DNA from: Sphingopyxis sp. YR583
GTDB lineage: Bacteria; Pseudomonadota; Alphaproteobacteria; Sphingomonadales; Sphingomonadaceae
DNA length: 64,000 nucleotides
Assembly (NCBI RefSeq): GCF_900108295.1
Contig: NZ_FNWK01000002.1
Span: 248,001-312,000 of the forward strand
Reading direction: 5' to 3'
The notes below the pieces were generated by a model. The model saw only the letters and a program-made list of their open reading frames with translations. It was not told where the DNA came from and made no database searches. Below, one piece after another: positions 20,975 through 30,264 of the stretch. Made by a program: the position numbers and the translations under genes. Within the stretch, counting starts at the first letter, position 1. Each line of letters starts with the position of its first letter.

Positions 20975-21739
20975 TCAGTCCACCAGCGCCACCGCGCGGA
21001 TCCAGCCCGCGCTCGCGCGCTCGATCTTCACCGGGAAGCAGCTGAAGGTGAAACCCGTGGCCGGAATGGCGGAGAGATTCGTCAGCTTCTCGATCTGATA
21101 ATAAGGCCGGATACGTCCGGCCTTGTGACCTTCCCAGATGATCGACGGATCGCGCGTTTCCGCCCAGCGCTTCGCTGTGTGACTGAACGGCGCGTCCCAG
21201 CTCCACGCGTCGGTGCCGACGACCTGCACGCCGCGTGTCGTCAGGTACAGCGTCGCTTCGGCGCCCATGCCGCAGCCCTGATCGGTGAAATTGTCGGTGC
21301 CATAGATCGCGCCCGACTGGACAAGCACGATGTCGAGCGGTTGGAGGTCGTGCCCGATCCGCGCGAGTTCGGCCTCGACTTCGGCGCCGCTCACGACATG
21401 ACCGTGCGGGCGATCCGAAAAGTCGAGCTTCACGCCCGGACGGAAGAAGAGATCGAGCGGCGCCTCGTCGATCGACGGGGCAGGCGAGGCGCCGCTGTCG
21501 GTCGTCGAATGATAATGCCAGGGCGCATCCATATGCGTGCCGTTGTGCGTACTGAGCGACAGCATCTCGACCGCCCAGCCTTCGCCATCGGGCAGGTCTT
21601 CGCGGGTCAGCCCCGGAAAGAACATCGCGATCTGCTCCCATGTGTTTTCATGGGTCATATAGGTGATGTTCGGGCGCATCACCGGCGGGTCGGATATGAC
21701 GTCGTTGGTGATCGGGATGGAAAGATCGATGAACTGCAT
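20975..21739 (-). CDS. cyclase-family (kynurenine formamidase-like) metal hydrolase
   Basis: The 254-residue product has the metal-binding HGTHMDAPWH motif and a second conserved His/Asp set (PHGHVVSGAEVEAEL) of the Cyclase/KynB fold, which hydrolyses amides or lactones. It is longer than KynB (about 210) and no other tryptophan catabolic gene is present, so a kynurenine role is not supported. ATG at 21739 follows AGGA by seven bases; ATG at 21748 is possible. Convergent with the MAPEG gene. Confidence 0.85.
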   Translation of the reverse strand: MQFIDLSIPITNDVISDPPVMRPNITYMTHENTWEQIAMFFPGLTREDLPDGEGWAVEMLSLSTHNGTHMDAPWHYHSTTDSGASPAPSIDEAPLDLFFRPGVKLDFSDRPHGHVVSGAEVEAELARIGHDLQPLDIVLVQSGAIYGTDNFTDQGCGMGAEATLYLTTRGVQVVGTDAWSWDAPFSHTAKRWAETRDPSIIWEGHKAGRIRPYYQIEKLTNLSAIPATGFTFSCFPVKIERASAGWIRAVALVD

Positions 21740-21848
21740 GGGCGCCATCCTGCCACCGGAATGACGCTACGCCAAGAAGGCTTGCGCGGCGGCATCTGCC
21801 CGGTAGAGAAGAGCGAAAGCTCCATGCAATGGAGCGGGGGAGAGCCTG

Positions 21849-23474
21849 ATGACCGAGAGTGCCGCCACCGGAAACGGGACCGTTTACGAACCGACCGCGA
21901 AAGACATTCGTATGGTCATCGCCGCCTCGTCGGCGGGCACCGTGTTCGAATGGTATGATTTCTTCATCTACGGCACGCTCGCGGCGATCATCGGCAAGGC
22001 CTTCTTCCCCAGCGACAATGCGACGCTCGAGATCCTGCTGGTGTGGGCAGGGTTTGCGGTCGGTTTCGGCTTCCGGCCTTTGGGTGCCGTGCTGTTCGGC
22101 TTTCTCGGCGACCGGCTCGGGCGCAAATATACGTTCCTTGTGACCGTCACGCTGATGGGGATCGCCACCGCTGGCGTCGGGATGATCCCGTCGGCGGCGA
22201 CCATCGGCATCGCGGCGCCGATCATCGTCATCCTCCTGCGCGTGCTGCAGGGGTTGGCGCTCGGCGGCGAGTATGGCGGTGCGGCGGTCTATGTCGCCGA
22301 ACATTCGCCGCCCGGAAAGCGCGGTTTCTATACCAGCTTCATCCAGGCAAGCGTCGTCGGGGGATTTGTGCTCAGCCTGATCGTCGTGCTCGGCTGCAAG
22401 GCGCTGATGTCCGATGCGGTCTGGGAAAGCTGGGGCTGGCGCGTGCCCTTCCTGCTCTCGCTCATCCTGCTCGCCATCTCGCTGTGGATGCGGCTCAAAC
22501 TGTCGGAAAGCCCTGTGTTTCAGGCGATGAAGGCGCAGGGAGAGATCGCAAAGAATCCCGTGAAGGAGAGCTTCACCTACCCCGGCAACCCGCGGCGTAT
22601 TTTCATCGCGCTGTTCGGTATCGCCGCGGGGCTGACCGTGATCTGGTACACGGCGATGTTCTCGGGCCTCGCCTTCCTCAAGGGACCGATGAAGGTCGAG
22701 GACACGGCTGCTGAAATCATCGTCGGCGTCGCGGCAGCGCTCGGCATGGGTTTCTTCCTCTGGGCGGGCCGCATTTCCGACCGGATCGGACGGAAAAAGC
22801 CGATCGTCTGGGGCTATGCCGCCACGCTCGTGCTGCTTTTTCCGCTTTTCTGGCTGATGGGCAGCGTCGGCAATCCCGCGCTGACGGCGGCCGCGGAAAA
22901 GGCGCCCGTGGTCGTTACCGGGTCGCAGTGCAGCTTCGATCCCTTCGCGCAGAAACAGGAAACCCTCTGCGGAAAGACGCTGGGTGAGCTGACCAAGCTG
23001 GGCGTCCCATATACGGTCGTCGACAGCGGCAGCAATTTCGACAGCGCGAGCGTCACGATCGGCGGGCGCGAGGTTGCGGGCGAAGACCCGGCGGTGCTGA
23101 AGCCGGCGCTGGAGGCGATGGGCTATGATTTCGAAAAGCAGATCCCGGGGGCGTTTGGCATCATAGTGATCCTCGTGGCGCTGCTTGGCCTCATCGCGCT
23201 GTCGGGTTTCACCTATGGCCCCGTCGCGGCGCTGCTGTCCGAAATGTTCCCGCCGCACGTCCGCTATTCGTCGCTGTCGATCCCCTATCATCTGGGGACC
23301 GGCTATTTCGGCGGATTCCTGCCATTGATCGCGAGCTTCATCATCGCGAAGACGGGCAATGCCTATTCGGGGCTCTGGTACACCTGGGGCGTCGTGCTCG
23401 TCGCCTTCCTCGTCACCGCCTTCATGCTCAAGGATCCAGTCGAGGGGCAGTGGGACAAGCCGGCGGCACGCTGA
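21849..23474 (+). CDS. metabolite:H+ symporter of the MFS (MHS family)
   Basis: The 541-residue product has 12 predicted membrane segments. The N-terminal EWYDFFIYG, the loop 2-3 motif GDRLGRKYT and LQGLALGGEYGGAAVYVAEH define the MHS family (ProP, ShiA, KgtP relatives), importing organic acids or osmolytes with protons. An extra non-membrane segment of about 95 residues (roughly 338-434, with two Cys) interrupts the C-terminal half and makes it longer than the usual 430-450. Substrate unknown. It is 43 bp before alr on the same strand, so they may be co-transcribed. Confidence 0.9.
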   Translation: MTESAATGNGTVYEPTAKDIRMVIAASSAGTVFEWYDFFIYGTLAAIIGKAFFPSDNATLEILLVWAGFAVGFGFRPLGAVLFGFLGDRLGRKYTFLVTVTLMGIATAGVGMIPSAATIGIAAPIIVILLRVLQGLALGGEYGGAAVYVAEHSPPGKRGFYTSFIQASVVGGFVLSLIVVLGCKALMSDAVWESWGWRVPFLLSLILLAISLWMRLKLSESPVFQAMKAQGEIAKNPVKESFTYPGNPRRIFIALFGIAAGLTVIWYTAMFSGLAFLKGPMKVEDTAAEIIVGVAAALGMGFFLWAGRISDRIGRKKPIVWGYAATLVLLFPLFWLMGSVGNPALTAAAEKAPVVVTGSQCSFDPFAQKQETLCGKTLGELTKLGVPYTVVDSGSNFDSASVTIGGREVAGEDPAVLKPALEAMGYDFEKQIPGAFGIIVILVALLGLIALSGFTYGPVAALLSEMFPPHVRYSSLSIPYHLGTGYFGGFLPLIASFIIAKTGNAYSGLWYTWGVVLVAFLVTAFMLKDPVEGQWDKPAAR

Positions 23475-23517
23475 CCACCCCATTGGCGCAGCCCGCGAAG
23501 CTGTATAGGGGCGTGGC

Positions 23518-24567
23518 ATGATCGCAATCCCGTCGCCGCTCCGCCTCCGTCTCGACAGCGATGCTCTGGTCGCCAACTGGCGCTGGCTCGCCGCGCAAAG
23601 CGGTTCGGCCGCATGCGGTGCGGCGATCAAGGCCAATGGTTACGGCCTTGGCGCGCGCGACGTCATGCTGCGCCTTGTGGCTGCGGGCTGCCGTGACTTT
23701 TTCGTCGCCAACTGGATCGAGGCCGCATCGCTGATGCCGCTGCCTGCAGGCGTGTCGCTGTCGGTGCTGCACGGCGCCGGCGCGAGCGACATGATCGCCG
23801 CGCGCACGCTACCAGCACGTCCCGTGCTGAACAGCATGGAACAGGTCGCGCGATGGCGCGAGGCCGGTGAGGGGCGGCCATGCGACGTCATGGTCGACAC
23901 CGGGATGAACCGCCTTGGCCTTCGCATCGATGAAGCGATGGGCGGCGCGCTCGACGGGCTTTCGATCGAAACCCTGCTCAGCCATCTTGCGTCGGCCGAT
24001 GAGGACAGCGCGCAGAACGCGCAGCAACTGGCCGCCTTTCGAAGCCTCTGCCATTCTGTCCCGGCGCGGCGATACAGCCTGGCGAACAGCGCGGCGATCT
24101 GCCTCGGCCCAGATTATGCCTTCGACCTCACACGACCCGGCATCGCACTTTATGGCGGGATGCCGCGCGAGGAAGCGACAGGACATATCCGGCAGGTCGT
24201 TTATCCCGAGGCGCGCGTGCTGCAGGTCCGGACCGTGCGCGAAGGCGAGGCTGTCGGCTATGGCGCGTCATGGACCGCGCCCCGCGACAGCCGGGTCGCA
24301 ATCGCAAACATGGGCTATGCTGACGGCTTTCTGCGCTGCCACGCCGGGACAGGCGCCGGGGCGACGTGGCAGTCGCATGCCTTGCGGCTGATCGGGCGCG
24401 TGTCGATGGACCTTATCGCCTTCGACGTGAGCGACGCCGGGCCGGTGGGCGAGGGCGACTGGCTCGCGCTCGATTACGACCTTCCGCAGGTGTCGACGGC
24501 GAGCGGCCTGTCGCAATATGAATTGCTTACGGGACTTGGCGCACGTTTTGAGCGCCGCTGGATGTAG
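23518..24567 (+). CDS. alr: alanine racemase
   Basis: A PLP enzyme making D-alanine for peptidoglycan. The 349-residue product has the PLP motif AIKANGYGLGA (Lys38 forms the Schiff base), the DTGMNRLG helix and the second-domain GYGASW carrying the catalytic Tyr, then RVSMDLIAFDV. The N-terminal region is slightly short but complete. Weak ribosome-binding signal before ATG 23518. It converges on the TonB receptor, with a strong terminator between. Confidence 0.94.
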   Translation: MIAIPSPLRLRLDSDALVANWRWLAAQSGSAACGAAIKANGYGLGARDVMLRLVAAGCRDFFVANWIEAASLMPLPAGVSLSVLHGAGASDMIAARTLPARPVLNSMEQVARWREAGEGRPCDVMVDTGMNRLGLRIDEAMGGALDGLSIETLLSHLASADEDSAQNAQQLAAFRSLCHSVPARRYSLANSAAICLGPDYAFDLTRPGIALYGGMPREEATGHIRQVVYPEARVLQVRTVREGEAVGYGASWTAPRDSRVAIANMGYADGFLRCHAGTGAGATWQSHALRLIGRVSMDLIAFDVSDAGPVGEGDWLALDYDLPQVSTASGLSQYELLTGLGARFERRWM

Positions 24568-24607
24568 AAGCCAATCCGGTCGAACCGGATTTCGCAGCCA
24601 GCTTTCC

Positions 24608-24657
24608 GGATAAAAAAAAGGGCCCCGAACTCGCGTTCGGGGCCCGATTTTTTATCC
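24608..24657. terminator. bidirectional Rho-independent terminator
   Basis: A perfect 11-bp GC stem (GGGCCCCGAAC, loop TCGC, GTTCGGGGCCC at 24620-24645) is flanked by an A-run on the left (GGATAAAAAAAA) and a T-run on the right (GATTTTTTATCC), so it ends transcription from alr on the plus strand and from the TonB receptor on the minus strand. Confidence 0.95.
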
Positions 24658-24669
24658 GATCCCGGAGGA

Positions 24670-27648
24670 TTAGAACTTGAACGAACCATTCACGAAGAAG
24701 GTACGGCCACGATAGTCGTAACCCGAGTAAAGCGGGGCGTTACCGATGGTCGTGTAACCGATCGCCGAGATGCGCGGCGGCTTCTTGTCGAACAGGTTCT
24801 GCACACCAGCCGTGATCTCATACTTCTCGGCGATGTTGAACTGGACCGACGCCGAGTGCAGGAAGTAGTTCGGCGCTTCGAGATAGTAGTTATCGCGATA
24901 GGCCTGAACCAAATCCGGATCCGAAACACCCGTCAGTTCGTCATAAGCGAAGAACTTGTAGGTCCGGTCGCGGTCGCCATCGATCCAGTCGAGGCCGTAA
25001 CGCAGCGTCACGTTGTTGAAGCGGTACGTCGCGTCGAAGGTACCAACCCAGTCGGGGTTCACGACCGTGCCGTTCATGTCGGTCAGGAACTCTTCGGGGA
25101 AGAGGCGGCTCGACTGTTCGGTATATTTCGTGATGTTGGCATTCAGCGTGAAGCGGCCGCCGAACAGGTCACGCGAGTAACGACCGTTGAACTCGAAACC
25201 CTTACGGATATCTTCCGACAGGTTGACGAAGCTGCTCGTCACGGTGAGCGCGTTGTTCGCGTCACGTTCGACGAAGCGGCAGAAGCCCTCGTTCACATTG
25301 AAGTTGGGATCGCCATAGCAGCGGTTCAGGATCGTCGTGGCGTCGAGATCGGCCACGCCGTTGCTGACCTTGATGTCGAAATAATCGAGCGACAAGGAAA
25401 GCTGACCAACCGACTCAGGCAGGACGGGGCGAATGACAACGCCGACCGACCAGTTCTTCGAGGTTTCGGCCTCGAGGCCCGCATCGGCACCGCCGACGCG
25501 GAAGGTCGTGATACCGCTGGTCTGCTGGAAGCCAACCGGCAGGCCGATTGCGACGCAGTTCGCCGAGATGATCTGCTCGTTCGGCGACTGGTCGGCCGCG
25601 GGCGGCAGATCGTCGCAGGGATCGAGCGTGCTGCCAAGGAAGCCGCTCGTCGCACCGAGGAACTGTTCGGCGAGAGCCGGAGCGCGATACGACGTGCCAT
25701 AGCTGGCGCGGAAACCGAAGCCACGGATCGGTTCCCATTCGGCCGCGACCTTGAAGGTCGTGTCCGAGCCATAGGACTTATAGTCGGTATAACGGCCCGA
25801 GGCAGTCAGGTTGAGGCGGTAGAAACCGGGCGTATCCGCGAGGAGCGGAATGAAGATTTCACCGTAGACTTCCTTGACGCTGTCCTTGCCGACCGTCGGC
25901 GTGCCGGCGGTCAGGCCGAGCAGGTTGCCGTTGATCGAGTTCGGATCGGGCTGGTCGTTGATGCTCTGCTTGCGATATTCGGCACCCAGCGCGAGCTGGA
26001 CATCGCCGCCGGGCAGCGCGAACAGCGGGCCGTCGACGTTAAACGCGAAGGTCGTTTCGCGGAACTTCGTATTGCCGATCGTGTTGACAAGGATCCAATC
26101 CTTGAAGTCCTGCGGCAGGCGGCCGCCGATGACGTCGGCCGAGAGTGCCGGAGCGGCAATGCAATTCGGGTTCGTTGCCGAGCTGGCGCAGCGGAACGTA
26201 CCATTGCCGTTGCTGACGACGTCGAGCGACTGGGCGAGACGATCGATCAGGAACGATTGGATCTCGTAGCGGCCGTCGTTCCACGATTTGCCGACATAGG
26301 CGTCATAGCGCCACTGCGGCAGGAAGAAGTCGCCGCGAACGCCGCCCGACACGCGAGCATAGTCGACCTGCTGACGCGAGTCGGTCAGGCCGAAACCGAT
26401 GAAGGCGCGAGCCATAACGTCGCGGCCGCCCGAGGTTTCGTTCGGCGCGAGGAGGCGGGTTCCCTGACGGAATTCGACGGGCAGCAGTTCGCTTCCACGG
26501 ACATAGTCCAGCGAAAGCTGGCGATACAGCGGCGACGACGACTTGCGGCGGGTGACCAGCACTTCACCATAAACTTCGGCATTGCCGAGAATGTCGGTGT
26601 TGTAGGTGCCCGACAGATAGCCGGTGTAGATTTCGGCGCTGGTGATCAGCGGCTCTTCCTGCGACGCAGGATCGAACGTATCGCGATCATAGGTGCCGAC
26701 GCCGAGGTAACCCGGGAGCGGGCCGGTCGTCTGACCCGGGGCCGGAACGAAGCGGTTGAAGGTGCCGACCGCGCCGCTGGTGCGACCGATCCCCGGGCGT
26801 GCCGAAACACCCAGCGTGTTGATCGTCACGCCGCCATTGTCGAGCGTGAAGCAGTTGCGCGGATCGCCGACCGGGAACGCGTCGCCCGATCCGAATTCCG
26901 AACCTTCACCGTCGAGGAAGCCGCCGATCGGGCACTTGAGCCACGGCACGTCGCCCAGCGACAGCTGGCCGCGCTTACGATATTCGACCGAGCCGATGAT
27001 GCTGAGACGGTCGGATTCAAAACCGAACGAGGCGGCGACGCGCTTGTCGATGCCTGCGCCGACTTCGGGCACGTTCACCTGACCTTCGATGTTCAGGCCA
27101 CGCAGCTTGTTGTCGGTGATGATGTTCACCACGCCGGCAACGGCGTCCGAACCGTAAACCGACGAAGCGCCGGCCTTCAGGACTTCGATGCTGCTGACGA
27201 TCGCGGTCGGCAGGACGTTAAGGTCGGCCGCGAGAACCGAACCGCGCGTGCCGCCCGGCGCCAGACGGCGACCGTTGAGCAGGACAAGCGTGCGGCTCGG
27301 CCCGAGGTTGCGCAGGCCCAGCGTGTTGGCGCCGGTGCCGCCGTCGGTCACGAAACCGCCGTAGAAGTTGTTGATCTGGCCCGAACCCTGGGTGACGGCG
27401 TTGCTCTGCAATGCATCGGCCGCGCTGTTGAAGCCTGCCTGGGTGATTTCTTCGGCCGTCACGACGGTGATCGGTTCGGCGACCGAGAATTCGTCGCGGC
27501 GAATACGCGAGCCGGTGACGACGATTGTGCCATCGCTGGTATTCTCTGCGGTCGTCTGGGCAGTTTCGCTCTGCGCCATGGCAGGCATCGCAGTAAACAA
27601 AGCAAGAGTCAGGGCAGAGCCCTGAACTAGCAGGCTAGTCTTTTTCAT
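24670..27648 (-). CDS. TonB-dependent outer-membrane receptor
   Basis: The 992-residue product has a signal peptide (MKKTSLLVQGSALTLALFTAMPAMAQ), the plug start TIVVTGSRIRRDEF, plug motifs (LGLRNLGPSRTLVLLNGRR, GSDAVAGVVNIIT) and a long beta-barrel ending in FVNGSFKF with the terminal Phe needed for assembly. It belongs to the large receptors abundant in sphingomonads, often taking up complex organic nutrients; the ligand is unknown and no transport partner is adjacent. Codon use here is less GC-biased than that of neighbours, as is common for highly expressed genes. Confidence 0.95.
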   Translation of the reverse strand: MKKTSLLVQGSALTLALFTAMPAMAQSETAQTTAENTSDGTIVVTGSRIRRDEFSVAEPITVVTAEEITQAGFNSAADALQSNAVTQGSGQINNFYGGFVTDGGTGANTLGLRNLGPSRTLVLLNGRRLAPGGTRGSVLAADLNVLPTAIVSSIEVLKAGASSVYGSDAVAGVVNIITDNKLRGLNIEGQVNVPEVGAGIDKRVAASFGFESDRLSIIGSVEYRKRGQLSLGDVPWLKCPIGGFLDGEGSEFGSGDAFPVGDPRNCFTLDNGGVTINTLGVSARPGIGRTSGAVGTFNRFVPAPGQTTGPLPGYLGVGTYDRDTFDPASQEEPLITSAEIYTGYLSGTYNTDILGNAEVYGEVLVTRRKSSSPLYRQLSLDYVRGSELLPVEFRQGTRLLAPNETSGGRDVMARAFIGFGLTDSRQQVDYARVSGGVRGDFFLPQWRYDAYVGKSWNDGRYEIQSFLIDRLAQSLDVVSNGNGTFRCASSATNPNCIAAPALSADVIGGRLPQDFKDWILVNTIGNTKFRETTFAFNVDGPLFALPGGDVQLALGAEYRKQSINDQPDPNSINGNLLGLTAGTPTVGKDSVKEVYGEIFIPLLADTPGFYRLNLTASGRYTDYKSYGSDTTFKVAAEWEPIRGFGFRASYGTSYRAPALAEQFLGATSGFLGSTLDPCDDLPPAADQSPNEQIISANCVAIGLPVGFQQTSGITTFRVGGADAGLEAETSKNWSVGVVIRPVLPESVGQLSLSLDYFDIKVSNGVADLDATTILNRCYGDPNFNVNEGFCRFVERDANNALTVTSSFVNLSEDIRKGFEFNGRYSRDLFGGRFTLNANITKYTEQSSRLFPEEFLTDMNGTVVNPDWVGTFDATYRFNNVTLRYGLDWIDGDRDRTYKFFAYDELTGVSDPDLVQAYRDNYYLEAPNYFLHSASVQFNIAEKYEITAGVQNLFDKKPPRISAIGYTTIGNAPLYSGYDYRGRTFFVNGSFKF

Positions 27649-28150
27649 GATTTAATTCCCCGGTTGGCCGTTCAAAAAAAGGGAGTGAACGGCTTGACAC
27701 CAAGAAAGACAGAAATTTTCGGGCACACAAGCCTTTGATGAAGTTTTTCTGACACTCTGCAGACTCCGATGCGTCGCTGTGGCTTTTTCGCAACAGATCG
27801 GCGGCGGGGAATGGATGCGCGCTTGAAATCAAAGTGCTGCGCAGTGAAATGAATGACTGCAACCTCCGCTCTGAAGCGAGAAAAATGCCAGAAATTTGAT
27901 ATCCGATGTAACTATATTGCGTATCACATGGCTGCGCCTGCAAAGGCCTGTGATTTGCTTTGCTGGCGCGTGTGAACGCTGTCCTGAAAGGCCTTTTCAG
28001 CACCTGTCAGGGCGAATCGCTCCATTTCGGGAGCCTGTCGGCCGAATTTGCGCATGTTGCGACGCATCAATATTTGATGCTAATGCAGGACTTCGAACCC
28101 GCGGCGGCGCGATCCGTCATTATCCGGGCACACAAGGAGCGCAGGTCAAA
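27649..28150. other. 502-bp intergenic region upstream of the TonB receptor and phaR
   Basis: This is the only stretch over 300 bases without a gene. It is more AT-rich than the surroundings and must hold the divergent promoters of the receptor (minus) and phaR (plus). Short frames in it have poor codon bias and no ribosome-binding sites, so no gene is called. A TTGACA occurs at 27694-27699 but without a convincing -10. GGAGCGCAGG lies just before the phaR start. No clear operator palindrome is seen. Confidence 0.6.
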
Positions 28151-28693
28151 ATGGCGAAGTCCAGGGCGGGGGCGACGGAAGATGACGTCGTCACGATCAA
28201 GAAATACGCCAACCGGCGGCTCTACGACACCGAGCGCAGCTGCTACATCACGCTTGAGGATCTCGGGACCATGGTCCGCGACGGCCGCGAATTCCGTGTC
28301 GTCGATGCCAAGAGCGGCGACGACATCACCCACAATGTCCTGACGCAGATCATAATGGATGAGGAAACACGCGGCGAGACTCTGTTGCCGGTCAATTTCC
28401 TGCGCCATCTGATCGGCATGTACGGCGATAAGATGCAGTCGATGGTGCCGCAATATCTTGAAGCGTCGATGACCGCGTTCCGCAAGAACCAGCAGGATGT
28501 CCGCTCGGCATTCGAAGGGGCGCTTGGGTCGAACCCGCTCGCGGAACTCACGCGGCGCAACATGGAAATGTTCCAGCAGGCGGCGGGGGCGTTCATCCCG
28601 GGTGCTGGCGGCAGCAAGGCCAAAGACGCCGAAATCGCGGCGCTCAAGGCCGAAGTCGCCGAGCTCAAGGCGGCGCTCGCCAAGAAAAATTAA
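28151..28693 (+). CDS. phaR: polyhydroxyalkanoate synthesis repressor PhaR
   Basis: The 180-residue product begins with the PHA-accumulation DNA-binding domain (VVTIKKYANRRLYDTERS, ITLEDLGTMVRDG), followed by the PHB-accumulation regulatory domain (THNVLTQIIMDEE, LLPVNFLRHLIG) and a short C-terminal coiled coil (DAEIAALKAEVAELKAAL). PhaR senses PHA granules and represses phasin genes. No phaC or phasin is near. ATG at 28151 follows GGAGCGCAGG. Followed 44 bp later by proS. Confidence 0.94.
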   Translation: MAKSRAGATEDDVVTIKKYANRRLYDTERSCYITLEDLGTMVRDGREFRVVDAKSGDDITHNVLTQIIMDEETRGETLLPVNFLRHLIGMYGDKMQSMVPQYLEASMTAFRKNQQDVRSAFEGALGSNPLAELTRRNMEMFQQAAGAFIPGAGGSKAKDAEIAALKAEVAELKAALAKKN

Positions 28694-28737
28694 TCGGGCG
28701 ACCAACGCGCCCCAGTTACGGAAACACAAAGATTATC

Positions 28738-30264
28738 ATGGTCAAACATGCGCTCAGCGTAACCCGGCAGGCCGACTTTGCGGCCTGGTATCAGGAAGTC
28801 ATTGCCGAAGCCGACCTCGCCGAGGAATCGGGCGTCCGCGGTTGCATGGTGATCAAGCCGTGGGGCTATGGCATATGGGAACGGATCCAGACGATCATGG
28901 ATGCCGGTATCAAGGACATGGGCGTCCAGAACTGTTATTTCCCGCTATTCATCCCCTTGAGCTTCTTTGAGAAGGAAGCCGATCATGTCGATGGTTTCGC
29001 AAAGGAAATGGCGGTCGTCACGCACCACCGGCTGATCCAGGACGGCAAGGGCAAACTGATCCCCGATCCCGAAGCGAAGCTGGAAGAACCGCTGATCGTC
29101 CGCCCGACGTCGGAAACCGTGATCGGCGCGGCGATGAGCCGCTGGGTCCAGTCGTGGCGCGACCTGCCGCTGCGCGTCAACCAGTGGGCGAATGTCGTGC
29201 GTTGGGAAATGCGGACACGCATGTTCCTGCGCACCGCCGAATTCCTCTGGCAGGAAGGCCATAGCGCGCACGACAGCAAGGAAGATGCGCTCGCCGAGAC
29301 GATGCGCGCGCTCGAACTCTATCGTAGTGTTGCCGAAGGCGCGCTCGCGCTGCCCGTGATCGCAGGCGAAAAGCCCGAGAACGAACGCTTCCCGGGGGCG
29401 GCCGCGACCTATTCGATCGAAGCGATGATGCAGGACGGCAAGGCGTTGCAGGCCGGGACGTCGCATTATCTGGGGACGGGCTTTGCCGAGGCGGCGAATA
29501 TCCGCTTTCAGGACAAGGAGGGCGGCCACAGCCTCTGCCACACCGTCAGTTGGGGTTTTTCGACCCGCACCATCGGCGCCGTCATCATGACGCATGGCGA
29601 CGACGACGGCCTGCGTTGCCCGCCGCGGATCGCGCCGCACCAGATTGTGATCGTGCCGATGCTCCGCGACAATGAGGAGGATCAGGCGATCCTCGACTAT
29701 TGCGCCTCGCTTGAAAAGGAATTGAAGGCGCTCGACGCGTTCCGCGAGCCGGTGCGTGTGCTGCTCGACACCAACGCCAACAAGGCGCAAACCAAGCGCT
29801 GGGGCTGGGTAAAGAAAGGCGCGCCGATCATTCTCGAAATCGGCCCGCGCGACGTCGCCGGCGGCAATGTCGCGGTGATCCGCCGCGACCGGCTTTACAA
29901 GGACGACGGCAAGCTCAACAGCGCATTCGTGCCACGCGGAGAATTCGTCGCGGCCGCGGTCGCGACGCTCGGCGAGATCCAGGACAATCTCTACGCCGAG
30001 GCGAAGGAACGTCTTCATGCCAACATCCGCCGCGATGTCACTGATCTTGCGGCGCATTATGCCGGCGAGGACAAGTTCACCGGTTGGGTCGAGGTGCAAT
30101 GGTCGCGCCCGACCGACGCGGTCCTCGACGGGATTGTCGAGCAGTTGAAGGCGCTCAAGCTGACGATGCGCAACACACCGCTCGATGCCGATCCCGCCGA
30201 TGGCGCCTGCTTCTTCACGGGCGAGCCCGCGGTCGAACGCGTGCTCATCGGGCGGACCTATTAA
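28738..30264 (+). CDS. proS: prolyl-tRNA synthetase, archaeal/eukaryal-like type
   Basis: A class II synthetase of 508 residues. Motif 2 RWEMRTRMFLRTAEFLWQEGHSAH, VRPTSETVIG and the C-terminal extension ending in VLIGRTY with terminal Tyr are those of the archaeal/eukaryal ProRS type, not the bacterial type with an editing insertion nor the short alphaproteobacterial form. The C-terminal zinc ligands of archaeal enzymes are mostly absent (DGACFFTGEPA). The stop TAA is followed directly by the TTG start of rnr, so the two are probably co-translated. Confidence 0.94.
   Translation: MVKHALSVTRQADFAAWYQEVIAEADLAEESGVRGCMVIKPWGYGIWERIQTIMDAGIKDMGVQNCYFPLFIPLSFFEKEADHVDGFAKEMAVVTHHRLIQDGKGKLIPDPEAKLEEPLIVRPTSETVIGAAMSRWVQSWRDLPLRVNQWANVVRWEMRTRMFLRTAEFLWQEGHSAHDSKEDALAETMRALELYRSVAEGALALPVIAGEKPENERFPGAAATYSIEAMMQDGKALQAGTSHYLGTGFAEAANIRFQDKEGGHSLCHTVSWGFSTRTIGAVIMTHGDDDGLRCPPRIAPHQIVIVPMLRDNEEDQAILDYCASLEKELKALDAFREPVRVLLDTNANKAQTKRWGWVKKGAPIILEIGPRDVAGGNVAVIRRDRLYKDDGKLNSAFVPRGEFVAAAVATLGEIQDNLYAEAKERLHANIRRDVTDLAAHYAGEDKFTGWVEVQWSRPTDAVLDGIVEQLKALKLTMRNTPLDADPADGACFFTGEPAVERVLIGRTY

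Noticed and set aside
20975-21739. Kynurenine formamidase of a tryptophan pathway
   Set aside because: The metal motif fits the fold, but length and absence of kynureninase or tryptophan dioxygenase genes argue against it.
24856-27630. A very long open frame antisense to the TonB receptor
   Set aside because: The receptor has signal peptide, plug and terminal Phe. The antisense product is Arg/Glu/Asp/Ala-rich, without family motifs, as expected for the shadow of a GC-rich gene.
27635-28003. Possible small gene upstream of the TonB receptor
   Set aside because: It overlaps the receptor start on the same strand, has low-quality codon bias and no ribosome-binding site; it is more likely leader and promoter DNA.
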